Shown piece by piece: positions 50,600-58,259 of a DNA stretch of 64,000 nucleotides. This DNA comes from Lacihabitans sp. CS3-21 (GTDB lineage: Bacteria > Bacteroidota > Bacteroidia > Cytophagales > Spirosomataceae), in contig NZ_RJUD01000001.1 of NCBI RefSeq assembly GCF_024343675.1, positions 1 to 64,000 of the forward strand. Direction: 5' to 3'. The notes under the pieces are model-generated. The model searched no databases and was not told the DNA's origin. It saw only the letters and a list, made by a program, of their open reading frames with translations. The stretch's first letter is position 1. Each line of letters starts with the position of its first letter. The position numbers and the translations under genes were made by a program.

Positions 50600-53500
50600 T
50601 TAGAATTTAATATTTAGACCAAATGTAGTTACCGTTGTTGACGGTGTAACATCACTAGTAACCGCTGTTAAGCCTGTGGCAGAAGTTGTAATCGCCGCTT
50701 CAGGATCTACACCATTGTATTTAGACATATAGCTTGACCAAATCTTAGGCTGCTGAATTGAAGAATAAAAACGAACAGACTCTGCACCGATTTTCTTGGC
50801 AATACCTTTGCTAAATGTGTATCCGAAGTTGATGTTTCTCAACTTTATGAAAGTACCATCATAGTAAAACAAAGTAGAGTTGTAAACTGGGAACTCTTGG
50901 TTGCTTTTTGGACGAGGAAACTCATTGGTAGGATTGTTTGGCGTCCAGTAATCCACTTTGATTTGTTGGTAACGACCAGCTAATTGTAGTTGGTTTCTGT
51001 GGAAACCTGACAAAATAGTATTACCAAAACGTCCAACGAAGAAGAAACTTAAATCGAATCCTTTGAATTCGAATCTGTTTGTAAGACCCCCTGACCAATC
51101 TGGCACATCAGTACCTACTAATACACGGTCGTCTGCAGTTATTTTTCCATCGCCATTGGTATCTTGAACTTTTATTTGACCTACTTCAGAACCAAAAGCT
51201 TTGGCTTGATCAGCCTCATTGCTTTGCCAGATACCCTCTTTCTTCCAATCAAAGTAAGTATTTAAAGGATAGCCAATGAACCATCTATTTCCCAAGTCAT
51301 CTACTTTACCGTTATACAATTCTACGATTTCTTCTTTGTTTTTAGTGAATTGGAAATCAGTAGTCCATTTAAATCCATTTTTTGTATTCACGTTAACCGT
51401 TGTAACACCTAGCTCTATACCCTTGTTTCTTGTATGACCTACGTTGTTACTGAAGAAGTTGAATCCAACAGAACCTGGCAAGAAGTCATTCAACAATAGG
51501 CTCTTGGTATTGGTTTCATACAATTCCAACGATCCTTGTACACGTCCACGAAGAACTGAGAAATCTAAACCAATATTGGCATTAGAAGAAGATTCCCATC
51601 TCAAATCAGGGTTACTGATTGTTCCTGGTCTAAATCCAAATGCTCCAGTTGCACCGAAAGCATAAGTAGTACGAGCCAATAAACCTTGTGTTTGATAAGG
51701 TGCAACCCCTTGGTTACCCACTTTTCCCCATCCACCACGAAGTTTCAACATATCTACAAAAGTGACGTTTTTCATGAAGTCTTCGTTGGTAATGTTCCAA
51801 CCAACAGCTACTCCAGGGAAGTTACCATATTTGGTGTTTTCTCCAAATCGGCTAGAACCATCACGACGTAATGTGGCAGTCAACAAATATTTATCATTAA
51901 ATGAATAATTCACACGACCCATAAATGAGTTAATCGTCCATTGTGTCAGACTAGATTGAACCCCCAAAACAGAAGTGGCAGAATTTAAACTATAAAACGA
52001 TTGTGCCTGAGCAGGTATTCCTTGTACCTCTGTTCTATATCTTTCGAAGTTATCTTTTTGAATTGACTGAACACCGGTAACATTCAAAGTATGTTTGCCG
52101 AAGGTCTTGCTATAGTTCAAGATATTCTCCATGGTCATGTTGAAACCAAAACGGTTCTCGTTGAATGCTTGAGCATCTCCACGACGACGAGCGTTCGTCT
52201 CAGATCCAATGAATCTACCCCAACGCTGCTGTGTAAAGTCAGGACCAAGGTTTAATCTATAAGTCAACCCATCGATTATTTTTACTTCAGCATAAATTGA
52301 GTTGAATATTCTATACTTTTTGGTATTATCGATATTAACGCCTGGCACAACCTCGGAAAGTGGGTTTGATAATAATGCATCATTTGTTGGCTCAAATATT
52401 AAGCTACCATCTGCATTATAAGCAGCACCAAGTGGATTTGCATTAAGCGTATTTCCGTAAGGATTAAGGTTTTCACCGTTTCTTACTGAGTACATCATAT
52501 AGGTTGACATACCTACTTTCAATCTTTTGTTTACTTGGTGGTCAATATTAGCACGAAGTGAATGACGTGTAAAGTCCAAAAGCTTTGTAATTCCTTTATC
52601 TTGGAAAAAACCACCCGAAATATAGAAAGAGGTTCTTTCATTACCACCTTGTACACCAATCGTATGGTTTTGCATCATACCTGTTCTAAGGATTAGGTCC
52701 TGATATTGTGTATTTCTACCTGCTGCTATACCTGCAGCTACGTTAGGGTCTCCACCTAATACTGCAATTTTGGCATCAGCCGCTGGATCTGATTTACCAG
52801 TTGGAACTGCATTTCCAGCAGCGTCTTTATATAAGTTAGTAGCTCTATAAGCCTCTCTTACATATTCTGCAAATTCATCTCCTGAAAAAAGCTCTAACTT
52901 ACTGTAAGCATTTGAAGCACCCGCATAAGTGTCAAAAGTTACCGTAGTTTTTCCTTTGTTAGCACCTCTTTTGGTCGTTACCAAGATTACACCGTTTGCT
53001 CCTCTAGCACCATAAATGGCAGTAGCTGTAGCGTCTTTTAGTACTTCCATTGACTGGATGTCATTTGGGTTGATGTCTTCATATCCAGCAGAAAGCGGAA
53101 TACCATCTACTACATAAAGTGGGTCGTTACCAGCGTTAAATGACCTACGACCACGAATTAGGATTCTTGGAGCAGAACCAGGCTTAGAACCCGACTGAGA
53201 AACGTCCACACCAGCTGCACGACCTTGCAATGCCTGTCCAAGAGAGGTTAGTGGCATTTCTGTGATTTGCTTGGCTGTTACCTGTGAAATCGCACCCGTC
53301 ATCTGACTTTTTTTCTGAGTACCATATCCTACTACAACCACTTCTGAAAGGGCAGTTGCGTCTTCTACTAAAGAAACATTGATTTGGCTTTTAGATCCAA
53401 TAGTTACCTCTTGCGAAACATAACCAATGTAAGAAAATACCAAAGTGTTTTTGTCACTTGGTACATTAACACTGTACGCTCCATCACCATCTGTTACAGC

Positions 53501-53656
53501 TCCATTTGTAGAGCTCTTCACCGTTACACTCACACCTGGAAGGCCATTGCCACCAGCATCCGTTACCTTGCCTGTAACTGCTCTTGACTGAGCCGCTACA
53601 AACTGCGATTGGAGGCAAAAAAGCACTCCAAAAAGGAAAAGTAAACTTTTCTTCAT
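50600..53656 (-). CDS. SusC/RagA family TonB-dependent outer-membrane transporter (second pair)
   Basis: A 1018-residue TonB-linked importer: signal peptide (1-22, ending FVAAQ), carboxypeptidase-like regulatory domain (RAVTGKVTDAGGNGLPGVSV), TonB box region SEVVVVGYGTQKKSQMTGAI, plug (RILIRGRRSFNAGNDPLYVVDG; SMEVLKDATATAIYGARGANGV) and a large barrel ending NIKF. Pairs with the SusD downstream. The 238 bp upstream (53657-53894) contain no gene but hold a possible -7 box and short repeats, so a separate promoter for the transporter pair is plausible. Substrate: probably a small plant-type glycoside or oligosaccharide, inferred only from the redox genes around it. Confidence 0.95.
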   Translation of the reverse strand: MKKSLLFLFGVLFCLQSQFVAAQSRAVTGKVTDAGGNGLPGVSVTVKSSTNGAVTDGDGAYSVNVPSDKNTLVFSYIGYVSQEVTIGSKSQINVSLVEDATALSEVVVVGYGTQKKSQMTGAISQVTAKQITEMPLTSLGQALQGRAAGVDVSQSGSKPGSAPRILIRGRRSFNAGNDPLYVVDGIPLSAGYEDINPNDIQSMEVLKDATATAIYGARGANGVILVTTKRGANKGKTTVTFDTYAGASNAYSKLELFSGDEFAEYVREAYRATNLYKDAAGNAVPTGKSDPAADAKIAVLGGDPNVAAGIAAGRNTQYQDLILRTGMMQNHTIGVQGGNERTSFYISGGFFQDKGITKLLDFTRHSLRANIDHQVNKRLKVGMSTYMMYSVRNGENLNPYGNTLNANPLGAAYNADGSLIFEPTNDALLSNPLSEVVPGVNIDNTKKYRIFNSIYAEVKIIDGLTYRLNLGPDFTQQRWGRFIGSETNARRRGDAQAFNENRFGFNMTMENILNYSKTFGKHTLNVTGVQSIQKDNFERYRTEVQGIPAQAQSFYSLNSATSVLGVQSSLTQWTINSFMGRVNYSFNDKYLLTATLRRDGSSRFGENTKYGNFPGVAVGWNITNEDFMKNVTFVDMLKLRGGWGKVGNQGVAPYQTQGLLARTTYAFGATGAFGFRPGTISNPDLRWESSSNANIGLDFSVLRGRVQGSLELYETNTKSLLLNDFLPGSVGFNFFSNNVGHTRNKGIELGVTTVNVNTKNGFKWTTDFQFTKNKEEIVELYNGKVDDLGNRWFIGYPLNTYFDWKKEGIWQSNEADQAKAFGSEVGQIKVQDTNGDGKITADDRVLVGTDVPDWSGGLTNRFEFKGFDLSFFFVGRFGNTILSGFHRNQLQLAGRYQQIKVDYWTPNNPTNEFPRPKSNQEFPVYNSTLFYYDGTFIKLRNINFGYTFSKGIAKKIGAESVRFYSSIQQPKIWSSYMSKYNGVDPEAAITTSATGLTAVTSDVTPSTTVTTFGLNIKF

Positions 53657-53776
53657 AGTTAAAAAATTGGTTAAAAAATTGAAAAAATCTTAATTGTTCT
53701 ACGTTATTTTATACTTCTTAAAAACAAAGAAAAATATGACATTCTTGGAAAATGAATACTTTTCTTAGAATTTATA

Positions 53777-53784
53777 CAAAATTA
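53777..53784 (-). promoter_or_regulatory. Possible -7 box TAATTTTG upstream of the second susC
   Basis: TAnnTTTG match on the minus strand about 120 bp before the susC ATG, implying a long leader. No clear -33 element. Confidence 0.3.
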
Positions 53785-53854
53785 GTATGGCAAGGATGAC
53801 TTACCTTCCAATAAAAAAGCAATTTATGATACGATTTTGACGACAATAGCCAAA

Positions 53855-53873
53855 AAAGTGTCGATAAAGTGTC
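53855..53873. repeat. Direct repeat AAAGTGTC with 11-bp period
   Basis: Two AAAGTGTC copies (53855-53862 and 53866-53873), one helical turn apart, in the gap between the second Gfo/Idh gene and susC. The spacing is that of a regulator half-site pair; with a TATGACA at 53735 it may form a control region for the transporter genes. Binding is conjecture. Confidence 0.35.
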
Positions 53874-53894
53874 ATAATAAAATTTTTTAAAAAC

Positions 53895-55280
53895 TTACTT
53901 GGATTTTGCAAAAATTTTATCAGTTCCGTAAGGCGTTCTTTGTGATCGGCTGAGCAATTTATTTGCATGCTCATTATTCGTAAATCTTTCGGCTTTAGGG
54001 TCCCAAAGTAATTTTCCAGGGATTTTCATGGCCACGTGACTCACCAAACAAACCGAACATGCTCGGTGTGCAATTTCTACTGGAGAAAGTACAGGCGTTT
54101 TTTTGAGGATTCCTTCTAACCAGTTGAGGTGATGCTCCTCACTTACTTGTAGTTTTATTTCATTATCTTTTATAACAGAAGTCAATATTTTAGGATCACT
54201 CGCATCTAAGGCTTTTGCACTTTTGGCCGCAGAAATTGGATCACTTGCTGAAGCGACATAGTTTCCTCGTGAAACAAAAATCCAACCTTCAGTTCCTTCA
54301 TACCTTATGCCATTGGTATAGCCACCGCTGGTGTACATACTTATTCCGTTAGCATATTCGGCTTTTACCATAAAGTCGCCATGTACATTCCAGAGCCCTG
54401 CCTTTGGAAATTCAGCTACGGCTTCTACAGATATTGGTCCAGTAAGTTCGGTGTCCATCCCCCATGCAGCTGAGTCAAAATGGTGTTGACCCCAACCTGT
54501 AATCATTCCCGCCCCAAACTGCTCCATTCTAAGCCAACCTGGTCTGTCATAACCTTTTTGTGGGTGAACACCAATCTCCGTGTAAGGCATATTCGGTGTA
54601 GAACCTAGCCACATATCAAAATTGAATCCTTTTGGAATTGGCATTTCAGGAGCTGCAGGGCCTGCGGGATCTCCAGGCAAACCAATTTTAACAGTATGTA
54701 ACTTACCTATTCTACCATTTCGTACCAACTCCGCCGCTATTCTGAACTGTGGAGAAGATCTCTGCTGAGTCCCAACTTGAAAAACCACACCTGTTTTATT
54801 TACAATATGAGCCAGTTGCCTACCTTCAGAGATGGTCAAAGAAGTTGGTTTTTGTAAATAGATATGCTTCCCGGCCAAAGCGGCCTCCATGGCTGGTTGT
54901 GAGTGCCAATGGTCGGGCGTGCTGATCATTACTGCATCAATATCTTTGTTCAACAACATTTCACGATAATCGTCATACATTTTGGTGTCCATGTATTTAT
55001 CGTTACCCGTCTTTTTTGCATAATAACCATCAATTAGCTTTTTACCATCTTCGAGCCTGTTTCTATCTACATCGCAAGCCGCCATTATCCTAGCAGAATC
55101 GTGTTTCAATGTACTGGCTAAATCATGATCCCGGGCAATTCTGCCACAGCCAATTTGTCCAATATTCACTTTATTGCTAGGGGCGTTTTTACCAAAAACC
55201 GAAGATGGCACAATGGTGGGCATCGCAATCCCTAATGCAGCAGTTTTTAAGGTCTTATTTAAAAATTCTCTTCTTTCCAT
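53895..55280 (-). CDS. Tat-exported Gfo/Idh/MocA family oxidoreductase (second of the locus)
   Basis: A 461-residue sugar dehydrogenase-type protein. A twin-arginine signal (ERREFLNKTLKTAALGIAMP) precedes a canonical Rossmann loop KVNIGQIGCGRIARDHD; the catalytic lysine sits in IYLQKPTSLT and a conserved MITGWGQHHFDSAAWGM supplies active-site histidines. VISTPDHWHSQPA is typical of the family members acting on sugars. It follows the first Gfo/Idh gene by 17 bp, so both are co-transcribed. Two such enzymes side by side, as in the B. thetaiotaomicron redox cluster, suggest one oxidises the glycoside and the other reduces the freed keto-sugar. Confidence 0.92.
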   Translation of the reverse strand: MERREFLNKTLKTAALGIAMPTIVPSSVFGKNAPSNKVNIGQIGCGRIARDHDLASTLKHDSARIMAACDVDRNRLEDGKKLIDGYYAKKTGNDKYMDTKMYDDYREMLLNKDIDAVMISTPDHWHSQPAMEAALAGKHIYLQKPTSLTISEGRQLAHIVNKTGVVFQVGTQQRSSPQFRIAAELVRNGRIGKLHTVKIGLPGDPAGPAAPEMPIPKGFNFDMWLGSTPNMPYTEIGVHPQKGYDRPGWLRMEQFGAGMITGWGQHHFDSAAWGMDTELTGPISVEAVAEFPKAGLWNVHGDFMVKAEYANGISMYTSGGYTNGIRYEGTEGWIFVSRGNYVASASDPISAAKSAKALDASDPKILTSVIKDNEIKLQVSEEHHLNWLEGILKKTPVLSPVEIAHRACSVCLVSHVAMKIPGKLLWDPKAERFTNNEHANKLLSRSQRTPYGTDKIFAKSK

Positions 55281-55297
55281 AATTGAATATTGATGAT

Positions 55298-56455
55298 TTA
55301 AACGATTTCTATTTTTTGGGCTTTACTTTGGGCTTTTAGGGCGAGTTCCATGGCCAAGAAACAATGATCCTGGGTCATGGCAGTTTCTGTCCGGTTAATC
55401 ACGTCGTTTACAAGTTTTTCTCCGTAAGAAAGTGGATACTCACTGCAGTCGAAGTAGGCAGTCTCTTTGTTGTTCGCCATATAAAGGTGGTTGCCAATAT
55501 CCTTTCTGGCTATATCTATATTTTTCCTGATTTCTATAAAACCTTCTGTTCCAAGAATCGTCAATCTACCATCTCCCCAAGTTTTGAGACCATCAGGTGT
55601 AAACCAATCCACGCGGATATAACCCATTCCCTGGTTTCCCTTGAGCATTACATCGCCAAAATCTTCGAAAGTGGGATATTGTTTGTTGTTAAAATTCCCT
55701 ACTTGAGAAGCCACCACTTGGGCTTGAGTAGATCTGGTAAAATGCAAAAATTGGTCAAACTGATGCGAAGCAATATCTGTAATTATTCCTCCAAAATATT
55801 TCTTTTCAAAAAACCATTCAGGCCGAGTCTTTGGGTTCATTCTATGTGGTCCCATACCGATGGTCTGCAATACTTTTCCAATTGCACCAGCTTTTACCAA
55901 CTCACTGGCTTTTTCGGTCGCTCGGTTTTCGAATCTCTCGCTATAGACTATGGAGAAAATACGACCCGTTTCTTTCTGAATTTTTCTAACTTCTTTGAGT
56001 TGTTTGAGATCGGTAAGCCCAGGCTTGTCTACCATATAGTCTTTACCTGCCTTCATGGCTTTAATGCCAATATCTGCTCGCTCGCTTGGAATGGCCGAGC
56101 TCAGTATAAGATGAATCTCTTTGTTATCTAAAAGAATATTTTCATTGTTTACACGAGGAGCGTTTGGGAATCGTTTCGAAAAGTCGGAGGCCAAATCATT
56201 TTCTTTTGCATAAAAACCAACCATTTCTCCTCCTCCTCTAATAATAGCATTAGCCATGGAGTATATGTGACCGTGGTTGATACCTATAACTCCAAACTTT
56301 ATTTTGGGTGCTAAGTTTTTAACAAATACCGGGGCCTTTTCAGTGTAAAATTTTGGCTGAGACTCAAAATCTCCCAAAAATGGCAACATACCGAAACCCG
56401 ACAATTTCAACGAAGTTTCTCTCAAAAAACTTCTCCTATCCTGTTGTTTTTTCAT
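55298..56455 (-). CDS. Tat-exported Gfo/Idh/MocA family oxidoreductase (first of the locus)
   Basis: A 385-residue protein with a twin-arginine motif (QDRRSFLRETSLKLSGFGML), a Rossmann N-domain starting IKFGVIGINHGHIYSM, catalytic lysine in YMVDKPGLTD and the C-domain stretch GGIITDIASHQFDQFLHF with candidate catalytic histidine. The nucleotide loop reads GINHGH instead of GxGxxG, a recurring variant in exported members. The start is the ATG at 56455; an in-frame TTG two codons upstream is not needed. It heads the minus-strand redox glycan operon, about 50 bp after a -7 box, and is divergent from the AraC gene. Confidence 0.9.
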   Translation of the reverse strand: MKKQQDRRSFLRETSLKLSGFGMLPFLGDFESQPKFYTEKAPVFVKNLAPKIKFGVIGINHGHIYSMANAIIRGGGEMVGFYAKENDLASDFSKRFPNAPRVNNENILLDNKEIHLILSSAIPSERADIGIKAMKAGKDYMVDKPGLTDLKQLKEVRKIQKETGRIFSIVYSERFENRATEKASELVKAGAIGKVLQTIGMGPHRMNPKTRPEWFFEKKYFGGIITDIASHQFDQFLHFTRSTQAQVVASQVGNFNNKQYPTFEDFGDVMLKGNQGMGYIRVDWFTPDGLKTWGDGRLTILGTEGFIEIRKNIDIARKDIGNHLYMANNKETAYFDCSEYPLSYGEKLVNDVINRTETAMTQDHCFLAMELALKAQSKAQKIEIV

Positions 56456-56508
56456 ATTCAAAGGTTGAATTTCTCTTATTATAATATTATTTTATATAAG
56501 AATTTTAA

Positions 56509-56516
56509 CAAAAATA
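56509..56516 (-). promoter_or_regulatory. -7 promoter box TATTTTTG of the redox glycan operon
   Basis: TAnnTTTG match on the minus strand, 53 bp before the ATG of the first Gfo/Idh gene, in the 219-bp divergent region shared with the AraC gene. Confidence 0.5.
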
Positions 56517-56646
56517 GGGTTTAGATTTATCAAAAACTACTAAACAGATGCTTATTGTGGTGATATTTTGACAGTAAAATTACAGTTTATGTAAAAATAG
56601 TCTTAAAAACAGGTGAGTGCATGATAATTATATGACAGTTTTATTA

Positions 56647-56654
56647 TATTTTTG
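56647..56654 (+). promoter_or_regulatory. -7 promoter box TATTTTTG of the AraC gene
   Basis: TAnnTTTG match 20 bp before the ATG of the AraC regulator. Two TGACAGT boxes (56569-56575 and 56633-56639) stand between this box and the divergent one and are candidate regulator sites. Confidence 0.5.
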
Positions 56655-56674
56655 GAAAAAAAATACCAATTCTC

Positions 56675-57538
56675 ATGAAACCTCAGCTTCTAAAAATTTC
56701 AAACCCTGCTGATACGTCGTTTAATTTGATTAAAATGGATGGGCCAAATTTCCCAACACCATGGCACTATCATCCTGAAATAGAGATTGTTCTGATGTTG
56801 GAAAGTACGGGCAAAAAGTATGTGGGTAGTAGTATTACTGATTTTGAGCCTGGAGATTTGTGCATGATTGGAAGTTTTTTACCTCACTATTACAAAAGTG
56901 ACGATGCGTATATGAAAAACAACCCAAACCTAAGAGCTAGGTCAATGGTTGTACATTTTAATTCTGACTTTATTGGCAATCAATTTTGGGAAACTCCCGA
57001 AAGCTATAGTATTAAAAATCTATTGGAAAGAGCTAAACGAGGTTTACAATTTAGCAAAGAAACTTCTGCAAATATTCATCCGAAATTTGTTGAAATGTTT
57101 AATTTGGAGGGCATGGCTCGACTTTTAAAATTCTTGGAAGTGTTAGACGATATGGCCAAAAGTAGAGATTTGGAATTTCTCTCAACTGACCCAATACAAA
57201 TCAGAAACGAGGTGGATTCGGATCGTATAAAAAAGGTGTTAGAGCACGTAAGTGAGAATTTCAAAAATCAAATTCGATTAGACGATGTGGCTCAATTGGC
57301 CAACATGAGCGAGTCGGCTTTTAGTAGATATTTCAAGAAAAGAACGCGTAAAACTTTTTCCAATTTCTTGACCGATATCAGAATTGAATATGCTTGCAAG
57401 ATGCTTCAAAATGACAAATTGAGTATTTCCCAAATAGCATTTGACAGTGGTTTTTATAACCTATCCAACTTCAACCGTCAATTTAAAGCCATTAAGAAAA
57501 TCACGCCTCTCGCTTACAGAATGAATTATTTGGATTGA
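56675..57538 (+). CDS. AraC family transcriptional regulator with N-terminal cupin, next to the redox glycan locus
   Basis: A 287-residue regulator with a cupin sensor (residues 15-110; TPWHYHPEIEIVLMLESTGKKYVGSS and DLCMIGSFLPHYY) and a C-terminal double helix-turn-helix (LDDVAQLANMSESAFSRYFKKRT and ISQIAFDSGFYNLSNFNRQFKAI). It is divergent from the Gfo/Idh operon, the position expected for its activator; the B. thetaiotaomicron redox cluster is likewise flanked by an AraC gene. The sensed ligand is probably a sugar derivative from the pathway. It is a paralogue of the regulator at 38889-39749, sharing the WH-HPE-E cupin motif. Confidence 0.92.
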   Translation: MKPQLLKISNPADTSFNLIKMDGPNFPTPWHYHPEIEIVLMLESTGKKYVGSSITDFEPGDLCMIGSFLPHYYKSDDAYMKNNPNLRARSMVVHFNSDFIGNQFWETPESYSIKNLLERAKRGLQFSKETSANIHPKFVEMFNLEGMARLLKFLEVLDDMAKSRDLEFLSTDPIQIRNEVDSDRIKKVLEHVSENFKNQIRLDDVAQLANMSESAFSRYFKKRTRKTFSNFLTDIRIEYACKMLQNDKLSISQIAFDSGFYNLSNFNRQFKAIKKITPLAYRMNYLD

Positions 57539-57635
57539 GAATTAAAAATAAGATAACATGAAAATTCTCAACAAATATGTAAATTTGAGAAAGAAAAATC
57601 TATAGCTTATAATTCGTGTTAATAAATAATCTTCC

Positions 57636-58256
57636 ATGCTAAACGCCATTCTTACGGGAATCTCCATAGGCTTAGGTTTGGCCGTTTCGGTCGGGCCTTA
57701 TTTTCTTTTTTTGGTGAATACGAGCTTAGTTGAAGGAAAATCTTCTGCAAGTTATCTTGCAACGGGCGTGGCATTGAATGATTTGGTATTTTTGACGGTA
57801 GCATTTTTAAGTGTAAATTTTCTAATTCAAAATGTCACTTTTATAGAAAGTGCTAAAGGCTATGCTGGTTTCTTTATATTGGCATACGGATTTTTTACGA
57901 TTCTTAAAAAACCATCTGAGAAATCGGAAAAGCCAGTTAAACTCAATCCCAAAGAAAAACTAAAAAACATACTTAAAGGATTTGCTTTCAATGGGTTAAA
58001 TCCTAGCGTATTTGTGTTTTGGTTTGCTACGGTAGGCATTTTAATAAGCAAAACAAATTTTACCAGAAACCAAACTTTGGCGGTATTTCTGAGCATCGTT
58101 TGCACTACCTACACGAGTGATCTCATCAAAGTTCGACTGGCTGAGTTTTTTTCTCATTACTTCACCGAAAGTGTCATTAAAAATGTGAACAGAATCGTCG
58201 GCTCTCTTTTGATTGTTGGTGCTTGTTATTTGTTGGTAAAGGCGTTTGTTCTTTGA
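57636..58256 (+). CDS. LysE/RhtB family amino-acid exporter
   Basis: A 206-residue inner-membrane protein with about six hydrophobic segments. The LysE family start ILTGISIGLGLAVSVGPYFLFLVNTSLVEG is clear, and the second repeat shows FAFNGLNPSVFVFWFATVG, the conserved N-P-x-x-x-x-F-W segment. A lysine-rich cytoplasmic loop lies near residues 90-110. Relatives export amino acids or derivatives. It is separate from the AraC gene by 97 bp and ends 3 bp from the convergent uvrA. Confidence 0.9.
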   Translation: MLNAILTGISIGLGLAVSVGPYFLFLVNTSLVEGKSSASYLATGVALNDLVFLTVAFLSVNFLIQNVTFIESAKGYAGFFILAYGFFTILKKPSEKSEKPVKLNPKEKLKNILKGFAFNGLNPSVFVFWFATVGILISKTNFTRNQTLAVFLSIVCTTYTSDLIKVRLAEFFSHYFTESVIKNVNRIVGSLLIVGACYLLVKAFVL

Positions 58257-58259
58257 CCC

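Noticed and set aside
55364-56131. 255-codon open frame on the plus strand
   Set aside because: It lies wholly antisense to the first Gfo/Idh gene, whose translation is a convincing family member; the antisense translation is cysteine/serine-rich with no family character.
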